Below, piece by piece: positions 9,480 to 17,643 of a stretch of DNA of 64,000 nt. The translations under genes and the position numbers were made by a program. Each line of letters starts with the position of its first letter. Within the stretch, counting starts at the first letter, position 1. The DNA is from WVZH01 sp034430895. Its GTDB lineage: Bacteria; Chloroflexota; Anaerolineae; Anaerolineales; E44-bin32. The notes beneath the pieces were generated by a model. It ran no database searches. It was given only the letters and a program-made list of their open reading frames with translations, and had not been told where the DNA came from. The stretch spans positions 102,493 to 166,492 of the forward strand of contig DAOUDW010000046.1 in assembly GCA_034430895.1 (NCBI GenBank), written 5' to 3'.

Positions 9480-11285
9480 TTATCTCGCCATACTCTCGAT
9501 GTACTCCAGCGATTGATGCCGGAAATAGGTGTTGTACAAATCGGCGTAATGTCCCCCTTGCGCCATCAAAGACTGATGTGTGCCCTGCGACAAAATCCGA
9601 CCGTTCTCCATGACGATGATGCGATCGGCGTTTTGCACCGTCCACAACCGGTGAGCGATGATCACGGACGTGCGATCCTGCATCACGGATTGCAAACCTT
9701 CCTGAATCTGCGTCTCTGTAAATGGATCGACGCTGGCTGTGGCTTCGTCCAGGATCAGGATGGCCGGATCCTTGAGCAGCACGCGCGCCAACGCCACGAG
9801 CTGCCGCTGCCCCATAGAGAGATTCGCGCCGCGCTCGCCGACGTGGGTCTCCAACCCCTTCGGCAGATCTTGCAGCCACGCACCCTGGCTGATGTGCATC
9901 GCCGCCTGAAGCACTTCATCATCCGACGCTCCGGGGCGGGCGTAACGAATGTTGTCTCCCACGCTCAAAGAGAACAGAAAAGGATCCTGCGGAACCAACC
10001 CGATATGTCGCCGATACCCTGCCAAATCGAAACGACGTACATCATAACCGTCGACAAGAAGCTCGCCCTCTTGAAATTCGTAGAAGCGCGCGATCAGATT
10101 GGCGATACTGCTTTTCCCGGCACCGGTATGTCCTACCAACGCCAACGTCTCACCTGGCGCAACGGTGAGTGAGAATTCCGGCAAGACGATCTCCTTCTCC
10201 GTATACCGGAAACACACGCTTTTGAATTCGATCTTCCCCTCCAGCCGTTCGACTTCTTCTTGCGCCACCTGCACGACCATCGGTTCAGCGTCGATCAAGG
10301 CAAAAACCCGTTCGGCTGCAGAAAGACCATCCTGGAATTGACTCCAGAACGAGGCGATACTCATCATGGGAAACCAGAAAAATCCGACCGCCTGCATGAA
10401 TAAATACCAATCGCCCGGGGAAAGTTTCCCCGCTCCAACCTGAATCCCACCACTGTAAACCAGTAGGGCCACACCCAATCCTGAGGAAAGACCCATGATG
10501 GGGAATATCGAGTTCAAGGTCAGGCCGCGACGGATGCCGACTTGATAGCCCTGGCGATTGTTGCGTTCGAAAGTGTCGCAGATCGCCCGTTCCTTGCGGA
10601 AACTCTTGGCCACGAAAATGCCACTGATCGATTCCTGGATCTGGGCGTTGATCTTCGCCGTCACGCGCCGGGCGTTCTGTGTCACACGACGCGCCACCCG
10701 CCGGAAACTCAGTGCGATGACCACAGCCAGCGGCGCCATGGCGTACAAGATGAGACTCAACCCAGCGTTAATATTCATCAACCAGACCGTCAGGATGCCA
10801 ATCTGCATGAACTGACTCAGCAGATTGACCACCAGCGAGACCACCTCGGAAAAGTCCTGTGTATCGGAAGTCACGCGGCTGACGATTTTGCCGGAGGGAT
10901 GTTCGTCGTAGAAGGACATGTCGTGGCGCACCGTGGCATCGAAGACATCCTCGCGCAGATTGAGCACAACGTCCCCAATCACGCGCGCGGAAAGCCGTTG
11001 ACGCGCGAAATTCGATACCCAGGCCAGCCCGCCCATCAACAGCACGACAGCACAACTGAGCGAAATTCTTGCCAGGGTTGGATCTGCAGCCACAACGTCG
11101 ATCGCCTTGGCGATGGCGATCGGCGCCCCGCTGCCGGCGATCGAATTGATCGTCAGCGCCACAGCCACGAAGAATACTTGTCTTCGATAAACACGGAAAT
11201 AATGCAGGATACGCGCCAGAAGCTCACGATCGCTGTATTCACGATCGTAGGCTTCGGTATCCAATCCGTCCAGGACAAAACCCAT
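9480..11285 (-). CDS. ABC exporter half-transporter, consensus-site subunit
   Basis: A 601-residue half-transporter with an N-terminal six-helix membrane domain (about 40-325) and a C-terminal ATPase (about 345-585). Walker A is GHTGAGKSS. Walker B is LILDEATAS, with the catalytic Glu. The signature loop, however, reads LSMGQ instead of LSGGQ. It starts 3 bp after the stop of the partner subunit, so the two are surely co-transcribed and co-translated. With that partner it should form a heterodimeric multidrug or lipid exporter with one full and one degenerate ATP site, as described for TM287/288 and BmrCD. The substrate cannot be inferred from the neighbours. Confidence 0.92.
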   Translation of the reverse strand: MGFVLDGLDTEAYDREYSDRELLARILHYFRVYRRQVFFVAVALTINSIAGSGAPIAIAKAIDVVAADPTLARISLSCAVVLLMGGLAWVSNFARQRLSARVIGDVVLNLREDVFDATVRHDMSFYDEHPSGKIVSRVTSDTQDFSEVVSLVVNLLSQFMQIGILTVWLMNINAGLSLILYAMAPLAVVIALSFRRVARRVTQNARRVTAKINAQIQESISGIFVAKSFRKERAICDTFERNNRQGYQVGIRRGLTLNSIFPIMGLSSGLGVALLVYSGGIQVGAGKLSPGDWYLFMQAVGFFWFPMMSIASFWSQFQDGLSAAERVFALIDAEPMVVQVAQEEVERLEGKIEFKSVCFRYTEKEIVLPEFSLTVAPGETLALVGHTGAGKSSIANLIARFYEFQEGELLVDGYDVRRFDLAGYRRHIGLVPQDPFLFSLSVGDNIRYARPGASDDEVLQAAMHISQGAWLQDLPKGLETHVGERGANLSMGQRQLVALARVLLKDPAILILDEATASVDPFTETQIQEGLQSVMQDRTSVIIAHRLWTVQNADRIIVMENGRILSQGTHQSLMAQGGHYADLYNTYFRHQSLEYIESMAR

Positions 11286-11288
11286 CGC

Positions 11289-13112
11289 CTACCCGTCTCC
11301 GCCCTGAATCGAGGCAGCGGATGGCCTTGCGCCGCCGTTCCCCGATTCGATCCTCGAAAAGATACGCCGATAATCCGCGCTGCGTTCCAGTAGCTCTTCA
11401 TGCGTCCCCTGATCCGCCAAACGGCCGCGACGAAGAACCAGAATGCGATCCGCCCAGCGGATCTGGCTGAGGCGATGCGTGATCAAGAACGTCGTACGTT
11501 CCCGACTGATCTGGCGCATGGCGCGTTGAATTTGATCTTCCGTGGCGCTGTCGATGGCACTCGTGCTGTCATCCAGAATAAGGATACGCGGATCGGTGAG
11601 AAAGGCGCGGGCGATGGCAATACGCTGCCGCTGCCCACCGGAAAGCATCACACCGCGCTCGCCAATCTCCGTTTCGTATCCATCGCGAAAGGATTGGATG
11701 AAATCCGCAGCCTGCGCTTCCTCCGCGGCCTTTTCGATACTCTCCCGGGAAGGCGCATCGCAGCCGAAGGCGATGTTTTCCGCAATCGTGTTGGAAAAGA
11801 GAAAGATCTCCTGCTCGATCGTGGAGATCTGCGAGCGCAGAGATTCCATACTCCAATCGCGCACATCGATCCCGTCGATTTTCACGCAACCTTCATCTAC
11901 GTCGTAAATGCGGTTGATCAGACGCGTCAGCGTGGTTTTCCCCGAGCCGGTTTCACCTACAATGGCGATCGTTTTTCCCGCCTCGGCCTTGAAATTGATG
12001 TCACGCAGTACAACCTGATCGTTGTAACTGAAGCTGACGTTCTCGAAGACCACCTCGCCGTGCATCGACCTGGTGATGCCGCCAACGTTCTCGTCCAATT
12101 CGGTTTTGGTGGTGATCAACTTCAAGATCCGTTCTGCGCTGGCGATACCCAGCTGGACCAGATTGAAAGAGAAGAGCGAGATGAACGTCGGGAACCGCAG
12201 CGCACCCATCAACCCGACAAACGAGATCGCCTCCCCCAAACTGATCCGCCCCGCTTTCCAGACCATCAAGGCATGAAAGAGACCGATCGCCCAGCTTAAA
12301 CTAAAAATCAACATCGGCCAGTAACGTGCCTGTATCTCCCCTTGCTGCACGAACAAATCCCGATAGCGGCGGGCATTGTGTGTGAATTTGTCCCACTCGA
12401 GTCGTTCTTGAACGGTAGATTTGACTACTTCGATTCCGGCGATGGCCTCGGCCAAACCGGCGTTCATTGTTCCGAATTGATCGCGCATGGCCGTACTGAC
12501 CGGATTAAGACGACGATTGTAATCGAGCAGGGAAAGGATAAGCAGCACCAGGAAGATGGACGGCACGAGCAACAACTCCGTTCGAATGGCGGCAATCAAC
12601 ACCATCGGCACGATGGTGTTCATCACGGAGTCGGTGATCAACATCACTCCCGGGCTGAACATCAGGTTCAACGCACGCACATCGTTGGTGGTGCGCGCCA
12701 TGATGTCGCCGATCCGTTGCCGCCCATGGAAGGTTTGGCTCTTACCCAGCAAACTGACATACAGTTCGTGGCGCGAATCACGTTCCACGCGCTGCGCCAG
12801 GAATTCCGCAGAATAATTCCGCATCAAACCTGTAAGGCCCTGACTCATCGCCGCCACCATCACCGTGAGGGAGACACCGATCAACTCTTCACGTTGGAAT
12901 CCAGTGCTGGTGATGATGTCAAAGGCGCGGCCGATGAAGAGCTGAATATTGCTGTATGCCATGTTGTTGATAAGAGCGGCCAGGATCATGGCAAGTGGAA
13001 AGATGGGATAACGCAGCGTATGCGATAGGATCCAACGCACAGGACCGCTGCGGTTGAAAGCATATTCAGAATCGAGTGAAAATTCGCGCTTTTCGATTGT
13101 CATTTCTGTCAT
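11289..13112 (-). CDS. ABC exporter half-transporter, degenerate-site subunit
   Basis: A 607-residue half-transporter with a membrane domain at about 35-335 and an ATPase at about 355-590. Walker A is GETGSGKTT and the signature is the canonical LSGGQRQR. After Walker B the catalytic Glu is replaced by Asp (LILDDSTSA). Its own ATP site is therefore expected to hydrolyse poorly, while its intact signature loop completes the active site of the downstream subunit. The two NBD sequences are complementary in exactly the way known heterodimeric exporters are. No clear Shine-Dalgarno precedes the ATG; a -10-like TATAAT sits only about 15 bp upstream, so the leader may be very short. Confidence 0.92.
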   Translation of the reverse strand: MTEMTIEKREFSLDSEYAFNRSGPVRWILSHTLRYPIFPLAMILAALINNMAYSNIQLFIGRAFDIITSTGFQREELIGVSLTVMVAAMSQGLTGLMRNYSAEFLAQRVERDSRHELYVSLLGKSQTFHGRQRIGDIMARTTNDVRALNLMFSPGVMLITDSVMNTIVPMVLIAAIRTELLLVPSIFLVLLILSLLDYNRRLNPVSTAMRDQFGTMNAGLAEAIAGIEVVKSTVQERLEWDKFTHNARRYRDLFVQQGEIQARYWPMLIFSLSWAIGLFHALMVWKAGRISLGEAISFVGLMGALRFPTFISLFSFNLVQLGIASAERILKLITTKTELDENVGGITRSMHGEVVFENVSFSYNDQVVLRDINFKAEAGKTIAIVGETGSGKTTLTRLINRIYDVDEGCVKIDGIDVRDWSMESLRSQISTIEQEIFLFSNTIAENIAFGCDAPSRESIEKAAEEAQAADFIQSFRDGYETEIGERGVMLSGGQRQRIAIARAFLTDPRILILDDSTSAIDSATEDQIQRAMRQISRERTTFLITHRLSQIRWADRILVLRRGRLADQGTHEELLERSADYRRIFSRIESGNGGARPSAASIQGGDG

Positions 13113-13126
13113 GGTTTAGGAAATAG

Positions 13127-13132
13127 ATTATA
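13127..13132 (-). promoter_or_regulatory. Candidate -10 box for the ABC exporter operon
   Basis: TATAAT on the minus strand, 15 bp before the first ABC gene. It is a perfect -10 match, but no good -35 lies 16-18 bp upstream, and transcription would start within about 10 bases of the ATG. Weak call. Confidence 0.3.
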
Positions 13133-13362
13133 CACGTCCAAATCACCATTTGTTGTAATAAACAACACTCTCTCTTTCTTTTAGGGGACGTGCTGGAGGG
13201 AAGATCATATGTAATGCTTTTCTCGAATATCAAATACTCTTCAGGGGATTTCGGGAAGACTGATAAACAACCAGAATTATTACTGCTAGAATCCTGTAGA
13301 AACCCTAATAATTCTGTTCCTTATAAATTCATTAGGGCTTTGACGCTATTTACAGCACTGGT

Positions 13363-13617
13363 CTACTTGTCCAATATTGAAGTGGAATTTAAGGAAATCG
13401 GATTCTTGCTGGGCGAAACCACTAACTCAATTCGATACCTGTATCTTGGATATTCCATTTCCAGTTTAGAGTACCTATTCCTTACTGCGCGATTATAGCT
13501 GGCCTCGGATGAATAGGCATTCCTCTCGATTATTTCACGATGCGCCGTTCGCCCATCCTTGTTAGTCACAATTAGATGTACTACCCCATTTGGGTTAGAA
13601 TTCCTATCACGACTCAT
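13363..13617 (-). CDS. Small unknown protein coupled to the RelA/SpoT-domain gene
   Basis: An 84-residue protein (MSRDRNSNPNG start) that I do not recognise. It is charged, with a central Arg/Tyr-rich patch (about 45-62), and has no membrane segment. Its ATG overlaps the stop of the upstream gene as ATGA, and AAAGGTGG lies about 16 bases upstream inside that gene, so the two are translationally coupled. An in-frame ATG at 13644 would extend it by nine residues but forfeits that ribosome binding site. The islet is AT-rich compared with flanking DNA, suggesting joint acquisition. Position and size fit a toxin/antitoxin-style partner, but nothing in the sequence proves that role. Confidence 0.65.
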   Translation of the reverse strand: MSRDRNSNPNGVVHLIVTNKDGRTAHREIIERNAYSSEASYNRAVRNRYSKLEMEYPRYRYRIELVVSPSKNPISLNSTSILDK

Positions 13618-14285
13618 TTCTTCATTCCCACCTTTTGTCTCCATCGATCAAACTCATCAAGGACCTGACTCCCTAGTATATCCGCCGCGTGTAAGTTAAA
13701 CCCAAGTTCACTTATCTTCCCTTCGATCACTGGAGGCAACCTGCGATTCTTTTTATAACTGCGAACTACTTTATAAATAGGATGTGCCCACTTCGTCCAG
13801 GAATTCTGCAAGGATGTTAGGATTTGAACTTCTGCCTGTATTTTACCATGTCGAGGTAAGTCTAAGATCACATCCAGATGGCAATAGGCGTGATACCCAC
13901 TCTCTCTTGCTACGTTATATTCTGGAGGATTTTTGTGAATCCAATCAGGAAAGTCAATCAATCGCTTGGTCATGATATCTGCATGGCCAAGATGATCTAC
14001 CACCATCCGAACACCGACAAGATCGTTAATATACTTCTCAATATCTTCCAATGTATTGACACGTCTTATTTTCCTTCTATTCAACTTATCAATGATACTA
14101 TCTCTCTCTTTTACCCGGCTTGTCAAACGGCTTCCAAGATCTTTTTCCTTGCTATACAAAACCGAGGATTCAAGCTCGCATAGAAGAATCAGCAAACATT
14201 GCTTCTGACATTTCCAATACTTTGAAGGAGGAAGTTGAAGAACTGACAATTCTTTTCTTAGAGCCCTAGGAATACTTACACCCAT
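13614..14285 (-). CDS. RelA/SpoT synthetase-domain protein (small alarmone-synthetase-like)
   Basis: A 223-residue protein with one RelA/SpoT nucleotidyltransferase domain and no HD hydrolase, TGS or ACT domain. Recognisable pieces in order are a basic SRVKERDSIIDKL segment, INDLVGVRMVVD, GYHAYCHLD in the place of the usual GYxSxH loop, and AEVQILTSLQNSW in the place of the EVQIRT region with the catalytic Glu. Such single-domain proteins make (p)ppGpp or, in toxSAS members, (pp)pApp, or pyrophosphorylate tRNA. Which of these applies here cannot be told. GGGGGAAAT precedes the ATG. AT-rich codon use unlike the neighbours suggests transfer. It is coupled to a small downstream gene. Confidence 0.8.
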   Translation of the reverse strand: MGVSIPRALRKELSVLQLPPSKYWKCQKQCLLILLCELESSVLYSKEKDLGSRLTSRVKERDSIIDKLNRRKIRRVNTLEDIEKYINDLVGVRMVVDHLGHADIMTKRLIDFPDWIHKNPPEYNVARESGYHAYCHLDVILDLPRHGKIQAEVQILTSLQNSWTKWAHPIYKVVRSYKKNRRLPPVIEGKISELGFNLHAADILGSQVLDEFDRWRQKVGMKK

Positions 14286-14476
14286 ATTTCCCCCATCGGT
14301 AAATTGAAATTGTACGTACTAAGTATATGTTTAAAGGCCTGATTCTACAATCGCGACAGGATTGCGAACAAATCTAGCACGATACATCAGGTTATAAGAC
14401 CGCAATCTAATAAAACTGTTAAATATCTACCTGCCGATTGGATTTAAACAGCATCCAGTAGAAAGTCATCCGATTC

Positions 14477-16060
14477 TCAAGGTCGAATTTCTACGATAAC
14501 CCCGTTCTCCGCCCAGTTATACAACTCCTCTGCGTCGTCCAAATCGAGAATGATGCATCCGAATGAAGCCGGCCGCCCCAAAACATCCGCCCACAATCTT
14601 CGCCCACTGGATAGCAGCGGCAGGCCGTGAATTCCATTCAGGAGATCCGGCGTGGCATAGTAAATTCCCATAAAATGCGGCATGTAGAGATCCCAAATCG
14701 AAGCGTAGGCATTGAGTTCGTGCGTCATCACCTGGAAGATGCCAGGCATCGTCGGAGACGAATCGATCCCCGTGCTGACAACATATTCGCGGAACAATTC
14801 GCCATCCTGGTAGATCCACATATGCTGTTCGCTGATGCTGATCTCGATCCGTTTGCCCATAACAACGGGTAATTCCAACAACGAGTCTTTGGGTGGTACG
14901 GTCAAGGTCTCACCGACCCGCAAACCCCGCCGTGAAAGCATCGGATTCTCCTCCAGTAATTTCCAGAACGGCATCGAGACTTTAAAACCAATTGAGACCA
15001 GATTGTCTCCGGAGACGATAACGTAACTCGTCGGCAGATAGTGGACCAAAATGGGATCGGAAGATTGTCCCTCGAGCGCCTCCTCCAAAACCTTTTGCGC
15101 CGCTTCAAAGTCGATACTGCGTTCTTCACCCAAGGATTCATCCAACCCCTGGAGGTAGGCAGCGATTTCCTGCGCATCGATATCCACCGCTATACTCGAG
15201 GCTCCACGCTCCAAAGCAAGCCAGGAATCGATCGTCTCGCGATCGGACGTCCACTGGAAATGCTCATCCGTCACAGGATCATAAGCACTCAGATTGACTT
15301 CTGCCTCCAACATCATTTCAAGTGAGGTCGCTGTTTCTGAAGCATCGACGATCTCAGGATCATTGGGAACCGTGACGAGCTGTATCAAGCGATACTCCAT
15401 TAAGATCGAAGATGGATCATCTTTGAGCAATGCGAGGCTGGCATCCACATCCAACACCCAACCGGAACGCCCCGCTTGATAGGTGACCTCTCCACCCTGG
15501 ACTGACAACTGCGCTTCAGCCGAGGGTATTTCGACGATTTCCGCCCAGGCTGCAAGCCCGGTACGTGCCGTTTCATCGTCCAGGAGCACCCAGGGCAGTA
15601 GATCCATCGGTTTCTGAAAGCCGCGCAGCCAGGTACCGATCCCCTTGAACAACCCCTCTCCCCGGCCTACAGTGAAAGCTCGCATCGCCGTTGCTTGTGC
15701 ATCGACTCCCAAGCCGAATTCGGCCGGTGTAACAAGCCATGCTCGATCGGCATTCGAACTATCAATAGCCGTTAATCGCAACTCTTGATTCCACACCCGA
15801 TCCAATTCCCGCGCCGCTCTCTCCAGGCTCATACCTTCCAGCGGCATCCCTCCTACCGAAACACCCGGCATGATTTGCGCCGACATCTGGCAGGTAAAAT
15901 ACCCCACGAGTACAATCGTGAAGAAGACAAGCAGTAGAACCGCCAAGATCAATATGAGCCAACGTGCCGTCTTCGACACCCTCGGTGGGAGGTTGCGGAT
16001 GGAAAACCGCCTGGACATCTGTTTCGTCGCTGACTTCCTCGTCGTTTCCATAAAACCCAT
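14477..16060 (-). CDS. L,D-transpeptidase (YkuD) with PG-binding and LysM domains
   Basis: A 527-residue membrane-anchored cell-wall enzyme. One transmembrane segment (about 34-56) is followed by two VanW/YoaR-like putative peptidoglycan-binding regions (about 70-330), a LysM-like repeat (about 345-395, VSGDNL..IG) and a C-terminal YkuD catalytic domain (about 400-527). The catalytic His is in IHGLPL and the nucleophile Cys502 in ASFGC. The usual Arg after Cys in the family motif is replaced (GCIIL). It should form 3-3 cross-links or attach proteins to peptidoglycan outside the membrane. GGGTGAGAA lies just before the first ATG. It is transcribed alone. Confidence 0.9.
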   Translation of the reverse strand: MGFMETTRKSATKQMSRRFSIRNLPPRVSKTARWLILILAVLLLVFFTIVLVGYFTCQMSAQIMPGVSVGGMPLEGMSLERAARELDRVWNQELRLTAIDSSNADRAWLVTPAEFGLGVDAQATAMRAFTVGRGEGLFKGIGTWLRGFQKPMDLLPWVLLDDETARTGLAAWAEIVEIPSAEAQLSVQGGEVTYQAGRSGWVLDVDASLALLKDDPSSILMEYRLIQLVTVPNDPEIVDASETATSLEMMLEAEVNLSAYDPVTDEHFQWTSDRETIDSWLALERGASSIAVDIDAQEIAAYLQGLDESLGEERSIDFEAAQKVLEEALEGQSSDPILVHYLPTSYVIVSGDNLVSIGFKVSMPFWKLLEENPMLSRRGLRVGETLTVPPKDSLLELPVVMGKRIEISISEQHMWIYQDGELFREYVVSTGIDSSPTMPGIFQVMTHELNAYASIWDLYMPHFMGIYYATPDLLNGIHGLPLLSSGRRLWADVLGRPASFGCIILDLDDAEELYNWAENGVIVEIRP

Positions 16061-16195
16061 TTCTCACCCGTTACAACCCTGCCGCAGCAGCATTGGTATG
16101 GGCACTTTCAACTGTGGAATCAAATCCTTATCCATAGCGGATGCAAAATCGCTGCCAAGCGAGGGACAATTTAATAAGCTGTAATTTATGGACGA

Positions 16196-17461
16196 TCAAT
16201 CGGATTCATTGGCTGACAGAGGATTGGTTTTCCGGCGAGGTTTACCGCCCTTACCGAGCTTCTCCTGATACATTTGTTGATCGGCGACTTTTAACGCACC
16301 GGTGAGTGAACCACCAGGCATGATCGTGGCGGAACCAAAAGAAAGCGAAAGGGGATTGTCTTGGTTTTCGGAATTATGAAGCTTGACTTCCGCACGCAAT
16401 CGTTCAAGCGCCAAGTTGACGACGTTTTCATCTGCGTTGGTAAGCAAAACAGCAAACTCGTCGCCCCCAATTCTGGCGACAATATCATCGGCGCGAAATA
16501 TTTTTTTAAGGACTGCAGCTGAGCGGCGCACCACTTCATCCCCCGCTTCATGACCATGTGTGTCGTTGATCACTTTGAGATCATCAATATCGACCATCAC
16601 CACACTGATGGGAAAATGCTCATCGCGTTCCAGACGAGCCAATTCTTCTTCAAAACACCCCCTATTATACAAGCCGGTGAGTGCATCGTGCATGCTCATG
16701 TAACGTAGTCGTTCTTCTGTCTTTTTTCGGGAGGTAATATCCGTCATGACCGCCATGGATCCGATGTGCTTATTTCTATTAAAAAGTACCGATCCGCTGA
16801 CCAGGACGGGAACCCGTGTGCCATCTTTGCGTAGGAGTTCAACTTCATAGCGATCCGAGTCCACCCCTTGGCGCCGACGTTCGTTTGCCGCATCTACGAT
16901 GCACTGTTGGTCGACGGGCAGAAACTCTGACCAGTGTTTCCCCAGCATTTCCTCCTTTGAGTACCCGATGAGTTTCTCCATGGCCGGATTGACGTAGGTT
17001 ATCCTTTCGTTTTCATCGTCGACGACGATCCCCTCCATCATACGTTGGACGATGGTTTCGTGGAACTCCTTGAGTTGTCGCAACTCGACTTCTGCCGTTC
17101 GCTTCTCCACTGCGCGTCGAAGTGTGAGCAGCAGCTGTTCAACATCGTAAGGTTTTTCGAGATAGCTAAAAGCTCCCAAGTTGATCGCTTCGATGGCCGT
17201 TTCGCTTGATGTATGACCAGTGATCATGATGCATTCCGTCGTAGGAAATTGCTTTCGAATTTTGGCCATTAAATCCAAACCAGACATGTCCTCCATCTTT
17301 AAATCAATGAGTGCCACCGCTGGGACGTCGCTTTCCAGGGAGACCAGCGCCGATGTCCCGCAGGATACGGAAATCGGCCGATAGCCTTTCGTTCGCAGGA
17401 TATCCTCGAGTGTTCGACGCAAATTCTGATCGTCGTCTACGATAAGAATGGTTTCTTCCAT
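16196..17461 (-). CDS. Response regulator-PAS-GGDEF diguanylate cyclase
   Basis: A 421-residue signalling protein. Its receiver domain (about 5-120) has the acidic IVDDD pocket and a phospho-acceptor Asp in LIDLK. A PAS domain (about 130-250) and a GGDEF domain (about 255-415) follow. The active-site loop RIGGDEF is intact, and RADD five residues upstream matches the RxxD product-inhibition site, so it should make cyclic di-GMP and be feedback-limited. I prefer the ATG at 17461, because AGGAAAAA sits in front of it; upstream GTG codons lack such a site. The cognate kinase is not adjacent. Confidence 0.9.
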   Translation of the reverse strand: MEETILIVDDDQNLRRTLEDILRTKGYRPISVSCGTSALVSLESDVPAVALIDLKMEDMSGLDLMAKIRKQFPTTECIMITGHTSSETAIEAINLGAFSYLEKPYDVEQLLLTLRRAVEKRTAEVELRQLKEFHETIVQRMMEGIVVDDENERITYVNPAMEKLIGYSKEEMLGKHWSEFLPVDQQCIVDAANERRRQGVDSDRYEVELLRKDGTRVPVLVSGSVLFNRNKHIGSMAVMTDITSRKKTEERLRYMSMHDALTGLYNRGCFEEELARLERDEHFPISVVMVDIDDLKVINDTHGHEAGDEVVRRSAAVLKKIFRADDIVARIGGDEFAVLLTNADENVVNLALERLRAEVKLHNSENQDNPLSLSFGSATIMPGGSLTGALKVADQQMYQEKLGKGGKPRRKTNPLSANESD

Positions 17462-17643
17462 TTTTTCCTGCACCACAGATTCGATGGCCTCGGAGTGCTC
17501 CTGATGAAATATCTAACTAATACGTCTAACAACTGCCGTCGATTCTTCAACTGTATGAGTGATGAAAGAACGTGGTTGCGTTCAGTGAAGGAGTTATATG
17601 GAAGTTGTGTCGAATCGAGTTAAATATTACGTAACTGACTATA

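Noticed and set aside
10542..12299. Long plus-strand ORFs (283 and 299 codons) opposite the ABC exporter genes
   Set aside because: They are antisense shadows of two clear ABC transporter genes, with His/Arg/Gln-rich composition typical of reverse-frame artefacts.
13190..13498. 102-codon plus-strand ORF near the RelA/SpoT gene
   Set aside because: Its second half is antisense to the 84-residue partner gene, it has no ribosome binding site, and the minus-strand genes are better supported by start overlap and domain match.
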